A DNA stretch of 64,000 nt, from the NCBI GenBank assembly GCA_003024785.1, contig PUQB01000031.1, positions 372,001 through 436,000 of the forward strand, written 5' to 3'. The position numbers were made by a program, and so were the translations under genes. This stretch comes from Selaginella tamariscina. Its lineage: Eukaryota > Streptophyta > Lycopodiopsida > Selaginellales > Selaginellaceae. Shown here piece by piece: positions 50,169 through 62,263 of this stretch (position 1 is the first letter of the stretch; each line of letters starts with the position of its first letter). The notes beneath the pieces were generated by a model. That model saw nothing but the letters and a program-made list of their open reading frames with translations. It had not been told where the DNA came from and ran no database searches.

Positions 50169-50454
50169 ATAGCGAAGAAGAATTGATAATGAATTGATAG
50201 AGTGATGAATAGTTGTAAATGAGTGTAACATAAGGCATTTTTGTATATTTCTTTTATATTTGTACAGAAAATAAATTCTCAAGGATTAATGAAGCTTTTA
50301 GTTCAAACATGGGTCACACATTAACAAGGTAAATAATATACCTTGATAATTTTAAGGTCAGCTAATTATCATTTTGCAGATGTAATGAAATAATTGAGAA
50401 CATGGATTTTCAGCATTGCCATGAGGTAAGAGAGGGGTTTGGCGACAATTTCTT

Positions 50455-51631
50455 GTGCCACATGTCAGAATGACAGAGTTCATGCAGGAAATGGATAATA
50501 ATGCAGCTCAAAACATCGTTACCATGGGGGCCACTTCATCATCATTTTTATTGGCTTCAGTTCCGAAATCAATTTCTTCAGCGCATGCAATATCTGAATC
50601 TTGTAAGGATGATGTACAATTAAATGATGAAGGGATAGGCAACGAATAGTGGCAACGGATAAATGTGAAAGGGAGCAAACAAGTGATTTGCAAAGTATTC
50701 AAGAGGCAACGCTATCTCATGTTACTCATGGCCATATTGTGTTGTTGGATGTCAATGGTGTTCTGCTTCATCGACAAAGGCCCAGGATAGAAAAAAGAAA
50801 TCAAACAAGGAGATTTCATTCCTTGTCATGGTAAATTTCGATATGATATTATTTTTCGTCCAGGGTTGGATCGTCTCTTTCAAAAGCTTAAGGAGATGGG
50901 TGCGCTTGTGGGGATTTGGTCATGCATGCAGATTCATAACTTAACACCGCTGTTGAATTTACTTAAGAAACATTGTAGTGTTGCAGAAGAGGTGATTCGT
51001 AAAGATTGGATTTTTGACCAGCGAATTGTTATAACCTCTCGAATTTCACAATATAAGAAAGGAAAGCAAGCCATACTTCTTCAAGAATGAAAGAATAATT
51101 GGGACTCATGGGGAGATCAGTCGCTTAAGGATAATGAAGAACGCACATATGTTAGTAGTAGACGACTCTCCTCAGAAGGCTATGCTCAACCAAAACATTG
51201 CTTGTATTCATCCAATCACTTTCGATCCATATTCTGATACCGATATCATGGATGAGCTAGTGAACTACTTGGATACGTGCCTCAGAAAGAAGAATCTCGA
51301 AAATTTTTGTGAGCAGTATCCACCGTATCATACATTTCCTGAAGCTTTTCTTTCTCGTGATATTGAATTTTATAAAATGAAGGATAGCAACCGGGCGCTT
51401 TATAATATTATTCTTAAGGAACGTCAGTTTTTAGATGAGCCTTTATGCAGACCTTCTCTTATCACATCTTATGTATTAACAAGGATGGCAACTCCCAATT
51501 GCATTCGTGAGAGTGTTAAGTGGTGGCAACAACATCAAGATATTGACCAAAATGATTTGATTAATCCGGAGAGTGATGATTTAGACAAAATGAAAAGATT
51601 TCTTTGTATGATAGAAAGAAAGTATTTATAA
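50455..51631 (+). CDS. NIF/FCP1-like HAD phosphatase (captured gene; frame broken)
   Basis: The C-terminal-domain-phosphatase-like (NLI-interacting factor) HAD fold is recognisable. GHIVLLDVNGVLLHR (50730-50772) is HAD motif I in the D-x-N-G form used by many plant members, so the usual second Asp is Asn. IIFRPGLDRLFQKLKEMGAL (about 50848-50907) and VGIWSCMQIHNL match motif II. MLVVDDSPQKAMLNQN (51152-51200) is the DDSP motif IV, followed by DIMDELVNYLDTCLRKKNLE and a plant-specific tail ending MIERKYL at 51631. Frames change between motif I and the GLDRLF piece and again near 51080; some of these may be introns. It follows the ParB-like gene on the same strand and lies just inside the right end. 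It may be host-derived cargo. Confidence 0.6.
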
Positions 51632-51920
51632 AAAAATTAACATGTTGATAAGAAAATGATTTCATTTGTAATTATGTTTGATAGTATTTCTTCATTATTG
51701 TAAACTATTTTTAGAATAATATGAATATTCTAAGATATTTTAGGAATATTCCTTACTAAGTAAGGTTATTGAAGGATTAATTAATTAATTAATTAATATT
51801 TAAGGCTTAATTACATATTAATTAAATGATTAATTAATAATTAAAACTTAAGTATTAATTAGTAATTTATTTTATATTCCCATTTTCACGTATCATGCCC
51901 ACTTTAGTTACAACGTGCAT

Positions 51921-52815
51921 ATAAGGTGGCATTTCCATCGACGGAAAATGAGGTTCGTGAGATGGCACATGAGTTCCAAGATGTGACACACACTCATTTA
52001 ACAAATGTTGTGGGGCCATAAATTGCACACATGTGGAGATACTTCAGCCTTCTACAAATGACCGGACGGACTACTTGACAGGAAGCAACGGAATAACATC
52101 ATTGCAAGGGGTTGTTGATGCACGTAAGGGTTTATAAATGTGAATGCTGGATGGCCAGGTGAGCAAGTTACATTCATTTTAATTATGTTTGTGTAATGTT
52201 TTGGTATTTGCAGGTAACGTGCATGATATGCGAGTTTGGAAGAATTGCTCACTTCATCAAAAGATCATTGATGAGATTTATCTTCATGGACCTTTGGAGG
52301 CTGCTCATGTTGATTTCGTGAAGCCTTATATTTGTGGGTGATAAAGGATATCAATTACAACCATTTTTAATGGTCCCATACACAGGCATGTAAAGTTAAT
52401 ATATTATAACATATTTAACTTGAGTTTTTATAGGTGTTCATCTTAATCTTGGTCAGGAGACCTTCAACAAGGAGCTTACTAAAGCACGATTGGTGGTTGA
52501 GCAAACATTTGGCCTTTTAAAGTAAAAATTTCGTTGCCTGATTATAAGTTGAGAGTTCACCTTCCACACATTCCGAATACTGTGAGTGCTTGTGTATTCT
52601 CTACAACATCCTCATTGATGAGGGCGAAGTGAATTATGAGGCAACTTTACGAGCAAGGGAGCAAAGAATTCGGCGACGTTAAGAAAGAGGGAGATGGTGG
52701 AGTATGATGATCCTTCACAAGATCCTCGAGAACTTGGTGAGGTAACTACACATGCTCGCACTATTAGATCAACTCTTGAAAGCTCATCTTATTTTTGGGA
52801 CGCCATTTGTTAGGC
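51921..52815 (+). pseudogene. Harbinger transposase, 3' half
   Basis: This continues the transposase interrupted at 37311. Pieces in order are KVAFPSTENEVREMAHEFQD, the first-Asp region NVVGAINCTHVEILQPSTND, GVVDARK, INVNAGWPG, NVHDMRVWKNCSLHQKIIDE, the second-Asp region DKGYQLQPFLMVPYTG, and the Glu helix FNKELTKARLVVEQTFGLLK, followed by a tail ending near 52815. The HDMRVW, DKGY and ARLVVE motifs are typical of the PIF/Harbinger DDE_4 nuclease. Introns lie at about 52155-52213 and 52386-52432. One-base losses (for example in the G run near 52015) and a TGATAAAG at 52339 break the frame. Confidence 0.8.
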
Positions 52816-53650
52816 ATTAATTTGGAAATTGTTAATTTAATATTTTCTTTATTATTATTTTTTGTTTTACCACAATAAATATCATGTGTTAAAAATAAAT
52901 GTGAAATATAAAAAGGATGTATACTAGAAATAGAATATATTTAGTATTTTTTTGTTAAATAAATAAAAATATGAAATGCAAATACATGTATACACACATG
53001 TTAACGCACATGCATATATATATATATAATATTTTTCATGAAGTTTTACTTGTTTAAACATATCCAAAATATATAAAATTTAATTATCTATAGAATGTAC
53101 CCATATACAATATTATATATAAGTATATAATTTCATCTCACCATATTTTTTATTTTTTATAAGTAAAATTACTTTAAATGTTAATAAAAATTAAGGGTGC
53201 ACATATTATTTAAATAATAAATATATAAATATTTTTAAAGTGGTTAAAATATTTATTACAAATTGAAAATAAATTTTATTGCAAATTGAAAATTATTTAA
53301 AAATATTTATTAAAACTTGACATAATAATGTTATATGAAATGTAGATATGTTAAGTTCATTAAAAATAATTAAGTTAATAATCTTAACTTAAATGTAAAT
53401 ATAAAGTATATTATATTAAAGGCAATATTCGAATTCATGACCCTTAATATTTTTACTTAAGTATCTATGTGAATCCATTGCCCTTAACCAATCTCTTAAT
53501 TTAAGTAAAAAAATTAAGGGTTGATGAGTGTGAATCAATTGCCCTTAATAAATTCCCTTAATTTAAGTTAAGGGTTGGTACGAATTAAACCCTTAACTTT
53601 TACTTAACTTATGCATGTTAAGTTAAGTTAAGTGTGGTGCGAAATGACCC
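52816..53650. other. Harbinger 3' region and right subterminal repeats
   Basis: This is AT-rich sequence without genes. From about 53440 to the right end it contains many CCCTTAA/TTAAGGG and CTTAACTTAA words, mirroring 33894-34080 at the left end. They are probably transposase-binding subterminal repeats. Confidence 0.6.
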
Positions 53651-53654
53651 TTTA

Positions 53655-54950
53655 GTACCTGACATGAAGGTTAAAAATAAGGGGAGGAGAAAAACAACAC
53701 TTTAGAATAACTTTCATTAATTATCTTAGTAAAGATTAAATATCTTGCACACACACACGTGTATACATAAACACGTATACATAAGCACATGCATAACAAT
53801 AAATTTATAAAAATTAATAGAGGCCGAGACCCCACTGTCATAAGTGTAACTAAGTTTAGAATTAATTAATTAATTTAACCCACAAGTGACAAATTCAAAG
53901 CTCGATTCTCGTCACTCACAATAAATTTAATATTAACATATGTACTATATGGTTAATTATCATATAATTATTAAAATAATATACTATTAGTTAATTTAAC
54001 TTACATTTACGGTTCCGAATAGTGCACCAAACTCCCAAGTAAAATGGTGATATAACGGAACCAAGTATTGAATACTAGACTAAACATCAAAAATATATAT
54101 ACAAATTATATAAATAAATAAATATACATATCTCATATATATATATATATATATATACACACCTTTAACCTTTGAGATTTATATTTATTTACTTCTGAAA
54201 GCTTTAATTTAAAATTTTATGCATTTTGAATTTAAAAATGAAATATATTTTTACGAATTCAATAAAAATTTATAAATAATTTGTGTTTTATTATATTTAG
54301 CTAAACAATGCAACTAATTAAATATAGGTATTGCAATATAATAAAATTATTTTAAAAAAATATGTCATTTCTTAAACATTTGCTACTGTGATATTTTATC
54401 AGTTACTATCAAATACACTTTTATTTTATTTCATTTTAAAAATATATATTTTTAATTAATCACTATTATTTTAAAGTCAAAATACAACTGTCTTCTTCTG
54501 TGTACCATATTTGTAATACATTAACTGAAAAATTGAAAAATTCTATAATTTATGTTCTTAATAATCTTACTAATTTTACAAATGGCCAGTAATAATAATA
54601 TTATTTTTGCTTCTTAAAAGATAAAAAACTAAGAAAAATACTATAATGTTACGTAACAATTATCACTTTACTAATTATTCATGTACTATTAATTGTACAC
54701 TTAATAAACCTAATTATTTCATTCACAACTATATTATATATTAAAAATATATTTTTAGTTAGTATTATTATTTTTAAAAGAGTATATATTTTTTATATAT
54801 GTTTATTATTGAAGTTTTTTCAAGAGTATATATGTAATATTAAAAGATATAGATAAATATAAAACTTTTAAAATGTATACATAAATATGATAAATTTCAA
54901 GGGTATAAATGTAATTTTCCCTTTAATTAATATATGTGTGTGTTATATAT
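53655..54950 (-). pseudogene. ZIFL pseudogene, upstream part
   Basis: 53819-53860 matches exon 8 of the intact ZIFL gene (AGGCCGAGACCCCAC shared), with part of the exon deleted. 53880-53925 matches exon 7 and 54000-54080 matches exon 6. 54150-54950 matches the long intron 5 (23750-24130), with extra sequence. Exons 9-12 are missing between here and the left part. Together with 33450-33893 it forms one deleted ZIFL copy, oriented like the intact gene. Confidence 0.8.
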
Positions 54951-55691
54951 ATAGATAGTAGATAAAGAGAGAATATCTATATAAAAAAACGTGTACCTGC
55001 TTTCACACACACGTTTAAACGTTTTAAACGTGTATGGTGAGTGTACATGTCTGTCTCTCTCACAGACACACACACACACACACACACACTATTAAACGTG
55101 TGTATGGTAGGTGTACGTGTAGTGCTGTCTCTCTCTCTCTACACATGGACAGGGGAGTTTAATCTACAAATGTTATTTGGATCAAGTATATACACTCGCA
55201 AAGGCCCAAAAGGCAGCCTCAGTGCACTCAACCATGCGCACTGGGAAATCACGTCAAAGCATATAATATACAAATGCCTCTTCCCTAAATCCTCCCCAAC
55301 TACACATTTTCACTTTGTTTTGCTTACCCAGGTGTTCGCTAAAACCTTCAGCCACACTCCGAGCAAACAAATACATCCCAAAAACCTGTACACACAATCC
55401 ATATTTAATCTACAAACTCTGTGTGTGTGCCTGCGCGCGTGTGCGTGTGTTTTATATAGCATTAAACATATATATGAAAGACACTTATATATAAAGCACA
55501 CAACACAAGATACATATATTACATGCAGGGTATTGAGTTTATGTACAAATTAAGATAATATATCGCACACACACACGTAATATAGACATATACGTACTTA
55601 CCACCGTATGTTGTGACACTAAGGATTTGACACCACAGTGAAGAAAAGAATTGTTCTTAAACAGCGGGTTTTGCGTCAAATCAGGTTTCCT
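54951..55691. other. 3' flank of the cytokinin receptor gene
   Basis: The stretch contains CA/TG and CTCT tracts and an open stretch at 55041-55553 that looks like low-complexity read-through. The receptor 3' UTR must lie in the right-hand part. No gene is recognised. Confidence 0.5.
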
Positions 55692-58274
55692 TCAAGTGGT
55701 TGTTCTTGTCACTGGTGTTTTGTTGTTTTCCTCTTCTCTATTAAACGACGGATCAAAGTACTTAGCCACGGCTTTGTATAACTGTTCCTCCTCAAAGGCT
55801 TCGAAACGTACCTAAACAAGATTTACAAAAGTTAACAACTTTATAATATAAATGCAATGAGACATAGAAGTATTATATATAGATTTTATTACTATGTTAT
55901 TAAAATATATATAGAGAGAGTTATAACATCACACTTCTAGCATTACTGTTGATTATTATAAGATAATTACCTTCGTATGAATCTCTTACTAGTTTTTGTT
56001 TGTTAAATACACATTAATATTATAAAATTTTATATTAACTAGCTATATCAACTATACCGATGTTATCTAATATATAACTATATAAGCTCACTATTGCATT
56101 ATAGGGAATGCATTACAGCTACATATAATTATATAGTCTATCTATATTGTATTTAATAATAATTTAGTCATCTATTCTTATCTTATTTCGATCTGCGCGC
56201 GTGTGTCATGCACTATGATAATTAAATCTTATTTGTGTATACAAGCTGAAAAAACCATGGTATATATATAGTATTGTAAGCCATGTCTATCTTCATATAA
56301 TCTACAGTAATATTCATATAACATATAAAACAACAGCAATGACACGTATTACTCCATTTATGTTATATATTTCATACTATCCCCGACCTACGACCTATCT
56401 AGACTTTTACGTATTAATAATACGAGCCAGTTTCTTATCGATGTATCAAGTTATGTTAGTTTAAGTCGTTAACCATACATGTATTGCTAGAAGATTTATA
56501 CTAATTTAATATGTTAGTTCAAGTCTTACCCGTCCATGCCGCATTTAGTACATTCGTCCCTTGTTGCTTGGATTAAATCTGCTGTCATTGCCAAGATTGG
56601 AATCCTCCATTTGCAGTCTTTGCCTTCTGCTTCCCTAATCTTTCTAGTTGCCTCAAACCTGAAATACAACAGAAGCAAACACAATAACTATGTGGTGTTC
56701 GCTACAAGAGAGAGAGAGAGATAAGTATATACTTATAGATGGTTTGTACAGACCTAGATACCTCTGTGTATATCACACCCATAATTTCGCACAGGTATCT
56801 ATGAGTGTGGTACAAAATAGATGGCGTATGTATCCATATATGTATTATACGTATTCAGAGAGTGCATAAACATAAACATACGTACCGTCCATTTCAGGCA
56901 TTTGCACATCCATGAAACAAGCGTCAAATTCATGAGAAGGTTGAAGCCTGGCAATGGCAGCTTTCCCACTCAACACACTCTACACGAGCACCGTACTTAG
57001 TAAGAGCCCAGCAGCAACACGCCGGTTCACTTTGTTGTCATCAACGACGAGGATTTGCTTCCCGGCCAACAGGCTATGCAACCTTGAGCCTTCTGAGAAT
57101 TCCCGGCCATTTATCCTCTTGCTCCCGTACCCGAATACTTTCTCCAAGAAGTTTGCAAATGAGCTCGCTCTCACCGGCTGCATGGCATGTTCAAACATTA
57201 AGCAAAACAGACACGCCCATGCACACTCCCTATAGATATATTGTCCCTCTCTCTGTATATGTAAGAGACAGTTACTATTGTTTATCGTTTATCATATTCT
57301 ATAAAGAACCATCTAATATTATGAACACACACACATGAATTTGTTGGTACCCGCCCTCTCTCTGCATATACATATATATCGTGACAAATACATCATGTAT
57401 GATGCATGTCTAGTGTATGTGTTTGTCCATATTTACAAGAAATACAAACATATATATATATGTAAAGATCTTACACGTGCTGTATCCAGGTGCCTCTGTA
57501 TACAGGCAGTGTGTATACATAATATGCATATGTATGTATACATGTGGTCAACAATACCTTGTGATGAGTAGCAATGAAACCGGTGGGTGCAGGCTTTTGA
57601 GGCTCGTTCTCTAGTGTTGAGCCTGCGAGAAGAATAAACTTTGCATTCTGAAACCTCCCTCCGGCCTCCTTTAGTTTGTGTGGAACTACCAAGCCAGAGC
57701 CTGGTCCCCATGAATCCTTATCTACAAGTACCATGTCCACATTCCTGTTTTAAAATAGATGAAAACAATTAATACGTTATCAATGGTTCCAAGCGCAGGA
57801 TGGATGTATGCCGTAATGGTGTGGAGCCCATCCATATAAGCTACATATACGTATGGAATAGATGTAGGTACGGTATCTAGTAATTATGTGTGGAATGAAT
57901 GCAAATGTACGTACGCATGTAAATTCTTGCAGGACTGTATGCAAGCAAAACAAATAAAACGAATGGAAAACAATGTACTGAATGTAATGTATGATATGTT
58001 CTGACGGGGAATTGTAAGAAATAACGTATCTATGCATACAGGAACGTATGGTTTCTAATGTATAATGGAGTAAATGCATCCATACATGCACGCATGTTTA
58101 CCTTCCACATACTGTCGTAGCAAAAAGCAGATCATAAGCCACTTCCACTTGTATTCCTAATCTTTGCAAATGATATCTCGTAATCTGTGCCCTAACAGGC
58201 CTTCCATCCACCACAAGTGACCTCATGCCTATTGATATTCAAATTAGATATCTATATAAATCAAATACATATAT

Positions 58275-58316
<42 letters not shown>

Positions 58317-61300
58317 CACACCACAACACACACACACACACACACACACACTCTTACAGGAAATGAATGGCTTGATATTAAAAAATGAAAGACCCTACCT
58401 TTAAACGAGGAGGTCAAGCGTGCAGCTTGGGAATGCTTGGGACTAATGTGCGGGAACATGGAAGGTTCGGGAATCTTCATTTCGCCTCTCTTGAAAGGTA
58501 CCGAGAATCTAAATGTAGCTCCAACACCAGGTTGGCTAACAAAGTCCATACTTCCAAGCATAAGCTCCACCAAACACTTGCTTATGCTTAAACCAATCCC
58601 TGTTCCACCGTAATTCCTCGATGTAGAACTGTCTGCTTGCATAAACGGGGTAAATACCCTGTTTGGGCTATCAATGGTATCCCACTCCGGTGTCTGTAGT
58701 TACATGCAATGTTAGTCTCTGTACATGCTCATATCCTATATCAGTATGACTACATTCATAGACCTTTTCACAAGCATGCACACATACACACGCACGCACA
58801 CATGCAATAGCTCTTACGGAAGCATTTTTAATATACCACACAATGAATAATATAAATTAAATCACACACCTTCCACATTAAAGACCACTCTAACATCTGA
58901 ACTATCGAGGGACTCTCCGTTGGTGACACCACTGACCAGATTTTGGAAGTTTTCCCAACATAGCCTCCTATCCGCTGCCTGCAAATATCCATATTGAATT
59001 TTAGTTTGCTATCTATATATGCTATGATGCATATCTGTACTATGAATGTAAGTATGTGTATGCATATATCCTTATGCAGATATCTCTACCAAATACAACT
59101 TAATTATGTCTACTATAATCTGATAAAATATGAGTACGTGTGCATGTACTATATATGTAAGCATATATCGTATACATATTGTAAGAAATGATGTCCCGCT
59201 TACTTTGACGCCACTCAATGTGTTACAAGAGTCAACAAGATCGTCGTCCTTAAAGGATTTGCACATTTCTTCTTCTAGGTGAACACAAACAAATATGTGA
59301 CCTCGTTCTGTAAACTGCACACACCAAGGAAACCAATCATTATAACATATGCATGTATAAAATAAATATATTATACCAATAGACACATTCTAAATTATAC
59401 CAGGTATCAAAGACGACAATATATAAGCAAGTACATATATTAAACCCCTCCATATTCATCAAAGCGACTTACCTTTACGGAATTACCGACAAGATTAGTG
59501 ATAATTTGATGAAGCCGAGCAGGGTCACCGACCAAAACATCGGGTACTCTTTCCGAAACGAAGACAGCCAGCTGGAAGTAAAAAGTTTAAAGTAAATAAA
59601 TAGATAAAATAAAATAAAAACAGCAAGCGTCATTCTGTATATAGTATTATGTTATGCATGTGTCGATACGACTAAATGTATATCGAAGACAGAAAAGCAC
59701 ATATACATACATATGCATTATGCATGGTACTGAGTTCACATCTGTATGTTGTCAGATATACATATAAACACATAGACACACATATATGCACATATTGTGT
59801 GCATGTGTTTAGGTATATATGATCACGACGGAATATATCATATATGTTCCAAGTTTCACATGCTTGGATACATTTGTGTATGTATATATCTATACAATTA
59901 AATACATGTGTGTTTATAGATATTTGTCTGCTTACCTCGATTCCCTTATCCTTTATTTCTGCGGAGAATAAGCAGAGGATATCATCGAGAATGGTTCTCA
60001 AGTCGAAAGGCACCATCTCTAGCTCCATTCTACCGGATTCAATCTTTGCTTGGTCTAAAACCTCGTTAATTAGCTTAATCAGCTGCTTTCCGCTTTCATG
60101 TGCTGTTCCTGCATAGTCCCGTTGAGTTGAGTCCAGATCTGTGTCCATTAACATTTGAAGCATTCCTGTTTGTAGTAGAAAGTATTTCAGTATAATATAT
60201 ATATATACATACATATAATAGTTCTACCATGCAACAGCTATGGTATAAAACAGGTATAAATTGATATTTAACTGCCTACCCAAAACGCCGTTCATTGGTG
60301 TTCGGATTTCGTGAGAAACGGTTGCCAGAAACTGAAAAAGACATGAAACAGAAACATCATAAGCGTACAAGTCATAACCAAATAACAATCCAACAATATA
60401 ATCCAGAAATGAGATGACTAGACAACTACATACTTATGTATAACTATTAGTCATTATAGAACAATAAGTATATTGTTAAGTTATAGTTATATACCTATCA
60501 CTCGTTATATATAATTATGTGCATACCTGTGACTTGGCAATATCAGCAGACTCAGCCATCACTTTCAAATCCTCCATCCGTCTAAAATCTTCCTCCACTT
60601 TATGTATGCGATTGATGGCAGCATACAAAATATACCACACTAAGAATACAATGACCAATATTCCAACGCTTGTTGTTATCGCTGACCATGGAAGTGGCAG
60701 AGGATGATAGAATCTAAAAGGATTAAAAGACATATAAAGCATATGCGTGCATATATGTATGTTTGTATGTTTATATTACCTGCAGCGAATTTCATGTCTT
60801 CGAACAGGGTCACGAAAATCTAATCTTGTCACGTACACATCTTTGCCTTCCAGATTAGCATGAGGGCCATACATCAAAAGTGGAGTAGACTCGTTCGTGA
60901 CATCATAGACGTTAACTATAATTGACTGGCTTCCAGCAAGCTGTTTCAGCAAATTCATCACAAGCAACTCAAATCAAATGCACCTCCAACATAACTGCAT
61001 CATAACACAAGTTAATAACATATATGCGCGTGTACGTAAGTCTGTATGTGTATGTGATACATTCTATCACACACACACACACGTGTGTGTGTGTGTGTTG
61101 TGTGTGTGTTGTTGTTGTGTATATACGTAGATGTCATACATACCCAGCACTGGCTTCGATACGTTCTCGCTCAGCAGCATCTTCGGGTAAATCCGTTTTA
61201 TATACAGTAAATGTGACCACAATGCCGAGGTGATTCGACTCGAGGAGCTTCATTGGGCTTGTCAACACACCTTTCCCTGACGATCTAGCTCGGAGTATAT

Positions 61301-62263
61301 TATCTCGATCTTCCTGCAAGATAAGAGAATTGTGTATAAATTTCGTAAATACACATGCACATATGTATTATAGTATGCATGGCATACCTTTCCAGAGAGC
61401 ATGTCAAGAGATTCCAAGTAAGACAAGCTATTCTGTGTAAAAACTGCCGGAGCATACTCTTCCTGCGGACTTTGTACTTCTTTGGTGGTCATTGTTCTGA
61501 TTTGCCAGCCATAACGTTTCTCGAAAGCTTTACGTTCCGAGTGAAAAACTCGTTGTGCATATGCCACCCCCGTCATCAGCGGTCTCTCAAATGCCGTCCT
61601 CTTTGTATATACTGCAAATGTTTCCTGTATACAACCAGTATGTGTTAGTCTTCAGAAAACCCACGAAGAATACGAGAAACCCACCTGATCGAGAACTGAA
61701 GGATGTTTTCCGAGGTGGAAAGTCCTGAGAAGAGCAGCAAGAGCTTTAACGTGGTTCATGCTAGCAGTGAATTGATCTTGAAGCATCCAGGCACGCTCGT
61801 CGCACATGTTCTTCAGCTGTTCTTGATGCCGCTTGGTGAAATCCGTGCTCATAGACATACATGCCCAGACCGCAAAGCAAATACCGGATAGAAGCCATAG
61901 AAGAAGTAGAGGCCCGTACCACTTCTCACCTATCTTCCTGGATTTCGACGCCGGAATGCCACGTGAACTCGGACTGGGCGCCAACCATTTAGCCGAAAGC
62001 TTACCCCTGCTGCTGCTTGTCCCATTGGGTAATTGATGCTGCTTGCCGCAGCTATCCATGGAAGAAGCGCGATTGAAAACCTCCTTGACAACCGGAACTT
62101 GACACATTGTCGTAAATCTCTCACACGCCGGCCATGGTTCTTTCTCCGGAGCCAAACTTAGTCCTGATCTGTATGAATATGCTAGGAACTTTTCGCAAAA
62201 AGTGAAAGAACTTACTCGAACTCCGTTCTTGGGGAGATCCTTCCGCATTTGTGAGCCCTGCAT
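55692..62263 (-). CDS. HK3: CHASE-domain cytokinin receptor histidine kinase, AHK3-like (16 exons; several frameshifts)
   Basis: This is a membrane hybrid kinase (ER and plasma membrane): the CHASE domain binds cytokinin, and phosphate passes from His to a receiver Asp and on to HPt proteins. Exons on minus: 62263-61685, 61624-61388, 61313-61144, 60994-60780, 60713-60527, 60331-60280, 60165-59936, 59571-59473, 59314-59204, 58978-58870, 58693-58398, 58228-58102, 57744-57558, 57177-56886, 56658-56531 and 55811-55692, about 1,048 codons. Order: TM ([17 protein letters not shown]), CHASE ([37 protein letters not shown]), TM ([15 protein letters not shown]), H-box [14 protein letters not shown]-box LVGNSVK, G1 DTGVG, G2 [11 protein letters not shown], a degenerate receiver ([13 protein letters not shown]) and a true receiver ([29 protein letters not shown]). 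Frame losses occur in exons 4, 11, 14 (twice), at the 14/15 join and in exon 16, most at runs of four bases. The start is the first ATG in the CHASE frame; one at 62303 is in another frame. Confidence 0.9.
58276..58351. repeat. (CT)n-(CA)n microsatellite in receptor intron 11
   Basis: About 19 CT units, then CACACACCACAA and about 12 CA units. The tract lies between exons 11 and 12. Confidence 0.95.

Larger units (their letters stand above)
37312..51920. mobile_element. 14.6-kb DNA element of unrecognised class, inserted in the Harbinger transposase gene
   Basis: The left end is ATGCAAGTTGTAACTAAA, continuing ATGGGCATG. The right end read inward on minus is ATGCACGTTGTAACTAAA, continuing GTGGGCATG, which makes a 27-bp inverted repeat with two mismatches. 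ATAA lies on both sides (37308-37311 and 51921-51924). Joining the flanks with one ATAA gives TTCTGGTATAAGGTGGCA, which codes for the Harbinger transposase without a break (RRFWYKVAFPSTENEVRE). Contents: a DUF7869-like gene (minus), two palindrome arrays around an AT-rich core, a ParB-like/methyltransferase-like gene (plus) and a NIF phosphatase gene (plus). I know no named superfamily with this combination; that may reflect my limits. Confidence 0.8.
33894..53651 (+). mobile_element. PIF/Harbinger-type DNA transposon enlarged by a nested element
   Basis: The left end is GGGTGTTTCGCACCACACTT. The right end, read inward on minus, is GGGTCATTTCGCACCACACT with one extra base at the very tip. Both are followed by tandem CTTAA words that continue for ~150-200 bp as imperfect inverted subterminal repeats. 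TTA flanks each side (33891-33893 and 53652-53654), the target duplication typical of PIF/Harbinger. Harbinger transposase sequence lies inside, in two halves (36.83-37.31 and 51.92-52.8 kb), next to a Myb/trihelix-type domain. Without the nested 14.6-kb insertion the element is about 5.1 kb. It sits inside a ZIFL pseudogene. Confidence 0.85.
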
